From Musa acuminata AAA Group (lineage: Eukaryota > Streptophyta > Magnoliopsida > Zingiberales > Musaceae): DNA of 64,000 nucleotides. Below the pieces are notes generated by a model, which searched no databases, was not told the DNA's origin, and saw only the letters and a program-made list of their open reading frames with translations. Position 1 is the first letter of the stretch. Each line of letters opens with the position of its first letter. The DNA is taken from positions 30,132,001-30,196,000 of the forward strand of contig NC_088340.1 in the NCBI RefSeq assembly GCF_036884655.1, written 5' to 3'. Shown here one piece after another: positions 43,401-54,867 of this stretch. The position numbers and the translations under genes were made by a program.

Positions 43401-44495
43401 GAAATTAAAATGCCTAAATAAGGAGTCAAATTGTCAATAAATTTGCTACAGCTCAGATAGGATTTGTTCTTGGCGATGTTCAAGCCGATCTTGTCTTTGT
43501 TCAAAGCGATCTATCCGAATCCCTATGTCTTCGATAGATGATGTAGGAGCTTGCTCAAATGGATATATTTCTATAAAGGGACCAGTCGGAGGAAATTGAG
43601 TACCCCTAAATATTGATGTTTTTAGTTCTGGTTCAGATTGAGGGGGATCGGTTCTTCTAGGCATTCTAACCCACATTCCATTTCTAAATAAACATCTCAT
43701 TCGGTGAAGTAGATTTTTATTTATTGCGCTAAATCTATCTACCTTTATTACCTCTTCGTCGGATGGTATTGGAATATCGTAGGCATTAAATATTCTAGTG
43801 ATTATACCACCATATGGAATCATCATGTCTTTCTTAGATATTTATATCATGTTTTGTTGGATAAGGTAACCAAAACAGATGTTATGTCCTTTCATGATCT
43901 AGTACATGGTTCCTAGTTCCATTTGATGTACTTCATCATGATGGTATTGTTTAGGGAGAATGATACTAATTAGAATATGATGAAGTACTATAGTGTTTAG
44001 TGGTAATAGATGTTCACAGCTTTTAGGAAGTATCACTAAGTTGGGATTACTGAAAATTGTTCCTAAGGCTTCGACGTACGTTGTCCCAACTGTTTCATCA
44101 TCCCACAATCCTCTAAAATAACGACCTCTATCTTTTACGGGAATGTCTATCATGTCGCAAATGAATCTATTCGTAATGGAAATATGTTGTCCTAAGAGAT
44201 AGGTAGACACTCTTTCTTCTTCATCTATATGCAGATTGTTGTAAAACAACCTAACAAGTCATGGGTAGATGGGTTCACTAATTTGTAGGATTGGGAGTAG
44301 ATCTAAATTTGCAAACCATTGAATTGTCTCTAAATTACTTAGTTCATTTAGATTAACATACTTTCCCTTATGGACATTTCTAAACTCTATGGAAGCAAAT
44401 TTTTGGGCATTAAGTTTTGAATCGAAAAGGGTGGAATCAAAGTCTTCTTCTAATCTCCTCTTTCCTTTGTCCCTAGAGGATCTTCTAGAGCCCAT
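43401..44495 (-). pseudogene. ORF-X, copy 1: accessory protein of a family B element
   Basis: One continuous frame of about 350 codons from ATG 44493-44495 (MGSRRSSRDKGKRRLEE...) interrupted only by three nonsense codons: after 'EPIYP' (near 44258), after 'LGTMY' (near 43900) and after 'QQNMI' (near 43840). Features: a basic N-terminus, a central 'VRLFYNNLHIDEEERVSTYLLGQHISITNRFI' and 'LHHILISIILPKQYHHDEV', then 'MPRRTDPPQ' and a Gln/Arg-rich, coiled-coil-like tail ('FEQRQDRLEHRQEQIL'). No gag, pol or envelope signature, signal peptide or membrane span. The pattern recalls 'putative plant transposon protein' families, from memory. It lies 3' of pol in the element, the position of env-like genes. 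Confidence 0.75.
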
Positions 44496-44827
44496 AACTA
44501 CTGCTATTTAGGAAGATAATAATGAGCAAGAGTAGATGATTCAAAATGGAAATCAAATGCCTCTTAGAGAATACCTTAGTTGAGATCTTCAAGAGAATGA
44601 ATGATTGATTCTTGATCTTGCATGAAATGGGTAGTTTTTGGGCAGCTAAAGAGAAGGAATGGAGGTGGAGAAGATTTTAGAGTTGCTAGGAGGAGAAGAG
44701 AGTGATTGGGGTCGGTTCCACCGCCGGCCCTAGCTCAGTTTAAAAAGGGGGTAGAGTTACGGGTGGTTGCACCACTGGTTAGGCGGAGCAACCGCTTGCT
44801 ACCCGTGATAGCTGGCGGTGCTACTAC
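44496..44827 (-). promoter_or_regulatory. Region upstream of ORF-X copy 1
   Basis: In sense order: palindromic GGTGG/CCACC motifs (44827-44690), an AT-box 'ctttttaaactg' (about 44735-44746), a pyrimidine-rich stretch and a candidate leader intron (AAG/GTATTC near 44580 to AATAG near 44508) before the ATG. The order mimics the U3 part of family B LTRs. The upstream part was separated by the B3 insertion and continues at 51882. Confidence 0.45.
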
Positions 44828-46711
44828 TATTAGGATCAGGGGCACTAAGAGGGGGGGGGGGGTGAATTAGTGCAGCGGAAAACTTTCGACGATTAAAACT
44901 GCGTTCGTACGATAAAAGTGATTTCGATAGAAAACCAGATTAGTAAATCACTTTAACTTGTGATCAAACGAGATGCAGTTAAAGCGAATCTATAAAGGCA
45001 GTTTGCAATTATGATGGAAATCAGAATATAAGCGTAAACTGTAATATGATGTTCGTATAATAAAACTGATTTATGTCTAAACACCGATTCGGAAAATACT
45101 GAACTTTGGAACACGATCATAAATGCGCAGAAGGCAATAAGCTATTGAGGAGGTTTGTAGTAAAGATAATATGCTCAAAGTAAATGCAAACCAGAGAGCA
45201 CCGCAATTTTAGAGTGGTTCGGTCAATCTTGACCTACATCCACTTCTGGCTTCCTCCACCGATGAGGTCACCGACGTCCACTAGAGGCCTTCCTTCAAAA
45301 GGCGAAGGCCAACCACCCTTTTACAGTTTCACTCCTTTTGACAGGCTTAGGAGACAACCCTTACAGAATTTTCTCTCCTCTCTTGACAGATCAAAACTTG
45401 GAAGAAAAGAGGGAGGAGAACTTCTAGACTTTACAACACTTTTGAGCTCTAAAATCATAGAGTAAGATCAAGCTTTCGGTGCCTTTGGATTACTTTGTCA
45501 TTGCTAAAAGGGTAGGGTATTTATAGGCCCCAACCCAGTTTGAATTCCGAGCCCAAAACTGTCAATTCCGAGAATTTCGGGGTCTAGCAGTTGCACCGCC
45601 TGACTAGGGCGGTTGCACCGCCTGGCAAAGCTCGAAGACTGAGCCTCTGGGCGGTGCCACCTCCTGTCATGGGCGGTTGCACCTCCTGCCAGAGCTCGGA
45701 GACCGAGCTCAAGCGGTGCCACCGCCTAACTAGGGCGGTTGCACCGCCCAACCAGAGCTCAGAGACCGAGCTCAGGCAGTTGCACCTTTGTTAGAGGCAG
45801 TTGCACCGCCCAGCCAGAGCTCGAAGATTGAGCCCTGGGCGGTGCCACCGTTGACCCAGGCGGTGCCACCTCTGGCCAAGAAATCTGGGTCCGAATGGGT
45901 TGATCCGTTCGGCCCAATTTGGGTCTATCAAGGGCCCAATTGCCCCAAGATTAAGTTAATGGGATCACCTCTCATTTGTAACTTAATCATTGTGCTAACT
46001 ACAAATTTCTTAAGACATTTACTACAGCTTGCTTCCGGTGCGTCAATCGCTTCTTCCGGCGAACTTCCGTCGATCATCCGATGAACCCTCGGTGATGCTC
46101 CTACGGACTTCCGGCAAACTCTTGGACTTGCAATGATCCACTTGGCGAGTTTGAACGAGCTTCTTTGGCAAGCTCCTGGACTTCTCGGATTTGTTCCCGT
46201 AGAACCTCCGATGACCATCCGGACTTCCGTCGAACTCTTGAACTCCCAACGTGATCATAGTCTTGACTCCGGCGCAACTCCTACTATATGTCTTACTCCC
46301 ATCATAGTTAATCCTGCATAAAACTTCGATCGAGATAATTAATCCTAAGCAATTAACCAAGTTGTCCGACATGTCATTGGTCCCTTGACGCTTTGTTCGA
46401 TTCTTCGGCGCATCGTTCTCTCTTGCAGCTTATTGCCCAATCGGCCAGTTGACTCCACAACTCCGATATCCTTGGCGCAATACCCGCTTTTCTTGGCCCG
46501 ATGCCCGAGTTCACGACCCGAAGCCTTCTGTCGATACGTCGACTGATCCACCGGCCCGACGTCCAATCTTCTAACAAGTTCCTCCGGCACAATATGATTT
46601 TTCCTGCTTTAATTGTCTCATCCTGATTGGAGCATCCTGCATCACTCAAAACGCAGATTAAAACATAAAAACATATCAAGTGGTTTCATCATCAAAATAC
46701 GAGATTCAACA
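44828..46711 (-). repeat. B3 3' LTR
   Basis: TATTAGGATCAGG (TG decayed to TA) to GAGATTCAACA on plus. G-run of 12 at 44851-44862, antisense TATA at 45518-45525, long palindromic array 45585-45880 with GAGCTCGGAGACCGAGCTC units. Confidence 0.9.
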
Positions 46712-46712
46712 A

Positions 46713-46725
46713 TCTCCCCCTTTTT
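46713..46725 (-). other. B3 polypurine tract
   Basis: Plus-strand TCTCCCCCTTTTT beside the 3' LTR. Confidence 0.85.
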
Positions 46726-49074
46726 AATGATGACAACTACTTGATGACGGAGTTATCCTTAACTCCCGGAGTTTAAACAAACTCCCCCTATCAATATGTC
46801 ATTTTGATAGAACTTTGAATTCAAACTGAATTCAAGTCATTGCAATATTCGTCATGAATACTTGCAACACGTCATCATGAACTTATGCATAAACTTATAC
46901 ATAACATCATACTTCTCCCCCTTTGTCATCAACAAAAAGAAGAAGTCCAACTATTCTTGTGTTTGGAATATAAGTTTAACTCATTGCATGAAAAACAGAA
47001 TATCAAGTTTTATCATCATGCAGTTTTGAAGCTAGAAAATTTAGCAAGTGTTACATCATGCTTAGAACATTCAAGCTATCAAGTTTTAGATATGCAAGTT
47101 GTACAACATACAAGATAGCAAATTCAAAGATATGCAAGTTGGCATATTTGCTTTTCTTTGCGATAGGTAAGATAGCACTTTTGCTTCTAGAAATATGCAA
47201 GTTAGCAATCTTTGCTTCTCTTTTGAGATGAGCAATTTCTTGCTTCTTTTGCAAAGTTTGAGCTAGCAATTTTGCTTCCGTTGCAAAGTGCAAGTTAGCA
47301 TGTTTTGCATCTTGAGATAGGCAAGATAGCACATTTTTGTATTTTCTTGAGATTTCAAGCTAGCAATTCTCGGTGATGTTCAAGATAGCAATTTCTTTTC
47401 TTTTGAGAAGTGCAATTTTTGCTTTCTTCTTGAATTGTGCAAGCTAGCTATCTCCCCCTTTGTCATTGTCAAAAAGAAGAGAATACCCTTTATGTCAATT
47501 TCTAAATCATGACAAAGGTGAGTAATCATTCTTATTTCAAAATTTCATAATTGAGATAAACCTTGAATTCAAATTAAGGCAATTTTAATCATCATTTACA
47601 TCATATGCAATACATCACATACATCATAATAAAGGGCATAAGTATTGTATGCATCATTTTAGCAACAAATCATAGCATTTCATCACATGGCATGATATCA
47701 GCAAGTAAAATTACGATGCAAGTTATTGATATCTTAACATGATTCAAACATTTCAAGTATTTAGCAATCATAGTATTTCATCTATTTCTCATTCAAATAT
47801 AGCACTCATAGTGTCAATTCATATTTTTCTCCCCCTTTGTCATCAACAAAAAGGAGAATGATATAAGCAAGTTATAAACGTAAGTGTGGTAATGATTCAT
47901 GCCATAACTAGGTTTATGTCATTTTTCAACAATGAGTGATAGGATATCAATTATACAAACACCTTAAGGAAAACATGACATGGAGATAGCTTTCATTACT
48001 TCTTCCTCTTTATTTGTTATTATCTTTTTTGCATGAAGGAGGAAAGTCACTAGTGAGCTTACTTGAATGAAGTTAAAATTAATAGGATATTAAAGCACAC
48101 TTCATTTTTACAAGGATCAAGATATGTGTGTGAATCAAATCCTTGCACGTAAAACTATTTCTCTAAAGATCCATTTCTCGAAAGATATTTTTCACAAGAT
48201 AAGTCTATGAGAGATGCATTTGCTAGTTGATTTCATATGTCAAAAATCAATGATATGAATCAAACTTGATATGACATATGTTTATTAAGTCCAAAAGAGA
48301 ATAATATATCAAGAAAATCCAAAAATATCAATTGTTAGGATCAAGAAAAATGAAATTTAACACTTTCATGCATTCGGACATGGTTTTGTTATAGATTTTC
48401 AAACACAATCATGAAGATAAAACATGCTCATGATCATGAAAATTTTTGTATCCAAAACACATAATTTTCAACATGTTATTAAGGCATGTAATAGTGTAAA
48501 GTTCTCATTATAGCAATATAGTGAGTGAATTAAGGTCGTCCGAAAAATGATTTTAATAAGTTCATGCATTCGGACACATTTTTACCATATGTTTTTCAAA
48601 TACACTCATGAAAATAACACATGCTTATCATCATGTATAACTTTAAATTTCATGCATAAAATTATCAATCATAGTATCAAAATATTTAATATTACATCAT
48701 TATGCATTTCTTCAAGCATGATTTTATTTAATCAAAATCGAGAAATAACAATGGAAATCAACATGATATACATTATTACTTCTTAACCACATATAGCATG
48801 ATATTAAACTTCTTAATATTTTCATTAAGACATTAAGCATGGTCAAAATCAGAAATAATCAAAATACACATTTTTTTTTTATTCTTAAGAAAAACATACA
48901 TATGATCATTAGATTTAAATCTAACATTTTATTTCATTAACATGAAACATGTAATTTTCATTATTATTTTCAAATTACGAGCATGATCATATTCTTACAT
49001 TTTCAAATATATTTTTTAATATACAATTTTCAAGAAAAATAATTATTCAAAAAGAAAATACATCATGAAAAACA
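46726..49074 (-). other. B3 non-coding interior
   Basis: AT-rich DNA replacing pol. It has polypurine-like hairpins at 46913-46946 and 47826-47858, a variant with 'cattgtc' at about 47451, GCTAGC-type degenerate repeats at 47030-47450, and a ~200-bp unit shared with B4. No gene. Confidence 0.75.
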
Positions 49075-49970
49075 TCAAGTAATTTCAAAATAAATTAAGG
49101 GGGTTTCGATTACTTCATCGTTGAATACCGTTAGGGCATAGTTTGCCACCTCGCCTTTCTTGATTTTCTCCTCGTCTTCGGAGGAGCTCGATTCATCCCA
49201 CTTTGTGTTCTTCTTCTTGCGTTCAAAGCAAGTAGTTCCATTCTTTTTGCTTTTTAATTTTTGTTTCATTTGTAGTTTAAGTTCACCATCACTTGAGCTT
49301 ATGCTTGAGTGGTCTTCAAATATTCTATGTTTAAAATCCTTCCTATTCTTTGGAAGGTTGTTTTGTTCATCATGTTCATCATATGCATTGTGCACCATTT
49401 CATATGTCATCAATGAACCGATAAGTTCTTCAAGTAGAAAAATATTTAAATCTTTTGTTTCTTATATTGTCGTTATTTTAGGATCCCACCTTTTTGAAAG
49501 GGATCTTAAGATCTTGCTTACGAGATCAAAATTCAAAAAAGATTTACCAAGAACTCTTAGATTATTAACGACATCCGTGAAACGGGTGTACATGTCGCCT
49601 ATAGTCTTTGACTCTACTAGTTCCCTCGTGCGTGATTTCAAGTGTTCGCCAAATATCAAAAGCCGTTTCGCACATAGAAATCCAATTGAACTCATTTTTG
49701 TCCAAAGCACAAAATAAGGCATTCATAGCCTTTGTGTTTAAAGAAAAATACTTCTTCTCCAAATCCGACCATTCGTTCATTGGTTTAGAGGGAAGTTGAA
49801 AACCGTTTTCAATAATATTCCATAAATCCAAATTCATAGAAATCAAGAAAACTCTCATTCGAGTTTTCCAGTAAGTATAGTCCAATCTGTTAAATAACGG
49901 TGGACGAACAACCGAAAAACCCTCTTTAAAGCCATGAAGAGCTATTTCTCTTGGGTGTAAATCCAAAATG
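49075..49970 (-). pseudogene. gag: B3 gag, C-terminally shortened
   Basis: The head reads 'ALHGFKEGFSVVRPPLFNRLDYTYWKTRMRVFLIS' (start ATG changed to ATA), then 'NEWSDLEKKYFSLNTKAMNALFCALDKNEF'. About 60 nt are missing after 'GTSRVKD', shifting the frame to the 49722-49462 frame ('TIGDMYTRFTDVVNNLRVLGKSF'). The last part (49413-49075) has an acidic Ser-rich linker and ends ...PLIYFEIT, as in B1. No zinc knuckle. At least two frameshifts or stops. Confidence 0.85.
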
Positions 49971-49980
49971 AGAAATACCA

Positions 49981-49993
49981 GGCTCTGATACCA
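49981..49993 (-). other. B3 primer-binding site
   Basis: GGCTCTGATACCA, reverse complement of the initiator-Met tRNA site, two bases from the 5' LTR. Confidence 0.92.
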
Positions 49994-49995
49994 AT

Positions 49996-51881
49996 TGTTA
50001 GGATCAGGGGCACTAAGAGGGGGGGGGGGGGGGGGGGGGGGGTTTGAATTAATGTAGCAAAAAACTTTCGACGATTAAAACTGCGTTCGTACGATAAAAG
50101 CGATTTCGATATAAAACCCGATTCGTAAATCACTTTAACTTATAATCAAGCAAGATGCAGTTAAAGAGAATCTATAAAGGCAGATTGCAGTTATGATGGA
50201 AATCAGAATGTAAGCGCAAACTGTAATATGATGTTCATACGATAAAACTGATTTACGTCTAAACATCGATTCAGAAAATACTGAACTTTGAAACATGATC
50301 GTAAATGCGCAGAAGGAAATAAGCTATTGAGGAGGTTTGCAATAAAGATAATATGCTCAAAGTAAATGCAAACAAGAGAGCACCGTAATTTTAGAGTGGT
50401 TCGGTCAATCTTGACCTACATCCACTTCTGGCTTCCTCCACCAACGAGGTCACCGACGTCCACTATAGGCCTTCCTTCAATAGGCGAAGGCCAACCACCC
50501 TTTTACAGTTTCACTCCTTTTGACGGGCTTAAGAGACAACCCTTATAGAATTTTCTCTCCTCTCTTGACAGATTAAAACTTGGAAGAAAAGAGGGAGGAG
50601 AACTTCTAGACTTTATAACACTTTTGAGCTCTAAAATCACAGAGTAAGATCAAGCTTTCGGTGCCTTTGGGTTACTTTGTCATTGCTGAAAGGGTGGGAT
50701 ATTTATAGGCCCCAACCTAGTTTGAATTTCGAGCTCAAAACTATCAATTCCCAGAATTCTGGGGTCTGGCGATTGCACCGCCTGACTGGGGCGGTTGCAC
50801 TGCTTGGCAGAGCTCGAAGATTGAGCCTCTGGGCGGTGCCACCTCCTGTCAGGGGCGGTTGCACCTCCTGCTACAGCTCGGAGACCAAGCTCAGGCGGTG
50901 CCACCGCTTGACTCGGGCAGTTGCACCGCCCAGCCAGAGCTCGGAGACCGAGCTCAGGTGGTTGCACCTCTGTCAGAGGTGGTTGCACCGCCCAGCTAGA
51001 GCTCGGAGATTGAGCTCTGGGCGGTGCCACCTTTGGCCAAGAAATCTGGGTCCAAATAGGCTGATCCATTCGGCCCAATTTGGGTCTGTCAAGGGCCCAA
51101 TTGCCCCAAGATTAAGTTAATGGGATCACCTTCCATTTCTAACTTAATCATCATGCTAACTACGAATTTCTTAAGACATTTACTACAGCTTGCTTTCGGT
51201 GCGTCAATCGCTTCTTCCGGCGAACTTCCATCGATCATCCGATGAACCCTCGGTGATGCTCCTGCGGACTTCCGGCAAACTCCTGGACTTGCGATGATCC
51301 ACTTGGCGAGTTCGAATGAGCTTCTTTGGCAAGCTCCTGGACTTTTCGGATTTGTTCCAGCAGAACCTCCGACGACCGTCCGGACTTCCGTCGAACTCTC
51401 GAACTCCCAACGTGATCATAGTCTTGACTCCGGCGCAACTCCTACTGCATGTCTTACTCCCATCATAGTTATTCCTGCACTTGTAAAACAAAACTTCGAT
51501 CGAGACAATTAATCCTAAGCAATTAACCAAGTTGTCCGGCATGTCATTGGTCCCTCGACGCTTCGTCCGATTCTTCGGCACATCGTCCTCTCCTGCGGCC
51601 TATTGCCCAATTGGCCAGTTGACTCCACAACTCCGATATCCTTGGTGCAATACCTACTTTTCTTGGCTCGATGCCCGAGTCCACGACCCGAAGCCTTCTG
51701 TCGATACGTCGACCGATCCACCGGCCCGACGTCCAATCTTCTGACATGTTCCTCCGGCACAACATGATTTTTCCTGCTTTAATTGTCTCATCCTGATCGG
51801 AGCATCCTGCGTCACTCAAAACACAGATTAGAACATAAACACATATCAAGTGGTTTCATCATCAAAATACGAGATTCAACA
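49996..51881 (-). repeat. B3 5' LTR
   Basis: 1886 bp, partner of 44828-46711. It carries a run of 24 G (50019-50042), antisense TATA TATTTATA at 50700-50707 and a palindromic array 50765-51035. Confidence 0.92.
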
Positions 51882-52385
51882 ACCGCCGGCTGGGCGGTGC
51901 CACCACCTACAGTCGGTGAGCACTATTTTGAGTGTTGTGTGGGCTGATGTGGATGTTTTTAATTTACAAATAATTTTTATTTGAGGAGCAATCAATCTTA
52001 ATTATGTAATTATGTAAAGGTTTCCATCACAAGATGAGAGATTTTGTACGTTCATGATAGATCTTGTGAAGTGCATACTCTACTTCAAATGTCGTATACA
52101 ATTTTCGACATGTTCATGACTTATTATACAAGTTTGTAAGCTTTGCTAGTTCATGACAAACTTAGCTTGCAAGATGTAAGTTGGATCCGAAAATAAAACG
52201 AAGAAGGAATGAATGTGATGAATTCGGAAATCCAGAGGATGTGTGAAGGGAGAATTATGAGCTCCAAAATCTGAGGGATCAAACAGGATTGTATCAATAT
52301 CACTCAGTAATTGGTAGTATTAATTCTACTAATCCTCTTTTTATCATTTAGGCTAGAGAGCATCATGAGTCTTTTTGGATCTCGG
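51882..52385 (-). other. B4 spacer between pol remnant and ORF-X
   Basis: Continues 44827 after B3. It opens with GCCGGCTGGGCGGTGCCACC, the palindromic motif, then AT-rich DNA. It is similar to 55230-55720 upstream of ORF-X copy 2. No gene. Confidence 0.65.
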
Positions 52386-52870
52386 GTCATGAATGTTGAG
52401 AACCCAAAAAACAAGATATTATCTTTTGCTCCTAGCTTTGATTGTGTATGTTTCTACAAGAAAAGATGATTTTTAGGTACCCATTTACTTTTGGGTGCCT
52501 CAAAAACTGATCTAAATTGTTTATCATATTGCATAAAATTTATCATGGTTCCTTTAGGAACCCAAATCAGTTTGTTCGGACTAACTTTCTTGAATGGACA
52601 ATGATAAGTTCTATATCCATGTTTGCAACAAAAAATTACATTTGCTTTGGTGCCGAATATGTAAGATAGGGCCTTTAATGAAGGTGATTGGATTTTAGTG
52701 AGGTCTTCTCACAAATCTGATTCCGCGTCTTTTAGGAACGTGACCCTTATTTGTAAGGATCATATTCAAAGACTTGCTATCAACCTCGAATTTCTTCAAG
52801 GTATCCTTAAGTAGCAAGTTCTCCTTTTGGAGAGTTTCTAGATCATGGCATTTTATACATGGCATTTTAA
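52386..52870 (-). pseudogene. gag: B4 gag C-terminus and protease edge
   Basis: The minus strand reads 'MPCIKCHDLETLQKENLLLKDTLKKFEVDSKSLNMILTNKGHVPKRRG', parallel to B2 gag 32400-32220, followed by the '...WVPKGTM' linker that precedes protease in B2. Pol is deleted beyond it. The upstream end meets a 14-base LTR scrap at 52871. Confidence 0.75.
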
Positions 52871-52884
52871 GAATTAGTGCAGCG
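52871..52884 (-). repeat. 14-bp LTR scrap at a junction
   Basis: GAATTAGTGCAGCG is the sequence just inside every family B LTR end (after the G-run). Here it stands alone between a gag remnant and 3' non-coding DNA, a likely deletion scar. Confidence 0.55.
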
Positions 52885-53755
52885 ACTCCCTTTTTATTTT
52901 TAATCAAAACATCACATGAAGAAGGAGAATAAGGAGGAAAATCCATTGAGAACCAACTTTGTTAAATGATTTGAATCAAGTCAAAACTAATAAAAGAGTT
53001 TCATTAAATTATGCTTCAATTTTCAAAAGGATCAAGATATTCATGTGAAATCAAATCCTCACACTTGCAAGTATTCATCTCATACTAAAAAAAATTCATA
53101 AAAATTCTTCCTTCATTAAATAAGAATTCATATGAAAGAATCATCATATAAAGGATAAAAAAAATTCCATGAATAAACCTTCATAATGAGAGGAGCATCA
53201 TATCAAATCCATTTCTCATTAAAAATTTCTAAGAGATAAATCCATGAGAGATGCATTTGTCAATGAAATCCATGAAGTGATCAAAAATCATTAAGTGATG
53301 GAGCAAGGGTATGAAGTGAACTTGATATGGCATAAACTCATGAAAGCTACATTCAAGGAATACATTAAGTGAAAGATAGTCCGGAAAAGATATACATCAA
53401 ATTCATGCATTTGGACAAATTAACATTCCTAACTCCGTAAATGATCATAATACATTAAGTCATAGATACCAATAGTTAAATATATCAAGGAATTTATCTA
53501 TTCAAAAGATATATCAAGTCTAATTCTTAGAGTGATATATTCATTAAAGTAAGCTCATAATTTAACCGTCAAAATAGTTAACACAGAATTTTACTATCAA
53601 AGAAAGTAGCATTTTAGGCATCAAAGCACAACATTGCAATCATCAAAGTAAATAGCATTTTAAGTTTACAACATTAAGGTAAACAACATATGATTACAAC
53701 ATAACAAAGAGGAATTGTGTCCACTTCTCCTCAAATACATACACAGCTTATTCAG
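52885..53755 (-). other. Second ORF-X element, 3' non-coding region
   Basis: AT-rich DNA aligning with B2's 3' non-coding region (21700-22200). It lies just 3' of ORF-X copy 2 in sense order. No gene. Confidence 0.65.
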
Positions 53756-54867
53756 GTGGTGGAAAGTTCAAATGTCTAAACAAAGTATTAAACTGTTGAT
53801 GAATTTGCTGCAACTTAGTTAAGATTTGATCTTGGCATTATTCAAATCGATCTTGTCGTTGTTCAAAATGATCCATCCGAGTCCCTATGTCGTCGATAGA
53901 TGAGGGAGGTGCTTACTCTACTGGAGGTGATTCCACAAAAGGACCAGTTGGAGGAGATAGATCACCCCTAAAGATTGATATTTTAGGTTCTAGTTTAGGT
54001 TGGAGGGGATCAGTCCTTCTTGGCAGTCTAGTCCATATGTCATTTCTGAATGTACATCTCATTCGTCGAAGTAGATTTTTATTTATGATACTAAATCTAT
54101 CTAATTTTATAACTTCTTCATTGGATGGAATGACAATATCATAAGTATGGAGTAGTCTTGTGATTAAGCCACCATATGGAAGTATCATATCCTTTTTTGA
54201 TATTTCAATCATGTTTTGTTGGATTAGGTAACCAAAACAATTGTTATGTCCCTTCATAATCCAATACATGGTACCTAGTTCCATTTGGTTTACTTCATCA
54301 TGATGATATTGCTTTGGGAGAATGATACTTATCAGGATGTGATGAAGTATTTTGGTGCTTAAAGGTAGTAAATGTTCACAGCTTTCGGAAGAATCGTTAA
54401 GTTAGGATTGCCAAAAAATATTCCTAAGGCATTAACGTAAGTAGTCTCAACTGTTTCATCATCCCATTATCCTATAAAATAACACCCTCTTTCTTTTACC
54501 GGAATTCCTATGATGTTGCAAAGGTTCTATCCGTAATGGGTATATGATGTCCAAATAGATAGGTAGATACCCTTTCATCTTCATCTACATGTAAATTGTT
54601 ATAAAATAGCCTAACAAGTCTAGGGTAGATAGGTTCACTCATTTGAACGATTGGGAGAATGTCTAGATTAGCAAACTATTGAATAGGTTCTAAATCACTT
54701 AATTCGTCTAAATCAATATATTTACCCTTATGAACATGTCTAGACTTTATTGAAGGAAATTTTAGGGCATGTTGATTAGAATCGAAAAGTAGGGAGTCAT
54801 AATTTTCATCTAATCTCCTCTTCCCTTTGTCCCTAGAGGATCTTCTAGAAGCCATGAATCTAAACAC
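53756..54867 (-). pseudogene. ORF-X, copy 2
   Basis: Starts near 54855 with MASRRSSRDKGKRRLDENYDS, parallel to copy 1. Damage differs: TAG after 'DLEPIQ' (near 54677) and two 1-nt deletions (near 54520 and 54390, by comparison with copy 1). It is open again from 54284 ('MELGTMYWIMKGHNNCFGYLIQQ') to 53913, with single stops before a tail 'RMDHFEQRQDRFE' and 'LQQIHQQFNTLFRHLNFPPP'. Copy 1's nonsense positions are sense codons here (Arg, Trp, Glu), showing that both descend from an intact ~365-codon gene. Confidence 0.75.

Larger units (their letters stand above)
44828..51881 (-). mobile_element. Gag-only family B element B3, complete insertion
   Basis: A 7.05-kb minus-strand element: 3' LTR 44828-46711 (1884 bp), polypurine tract, 2.4 kb non-coding, gag, primer site, 5' LTR 49996-51881 (1886 bp). 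Flanks are ACTAC (44823-44827) and ACCGC (51882-51886), a duplication blurred by two transitions at one CpG. No pol. It interrupts the region upstream of ORF-X; without it, 44827 joins 51887 as in the intact copy near 55200. Confidence 0.88.
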
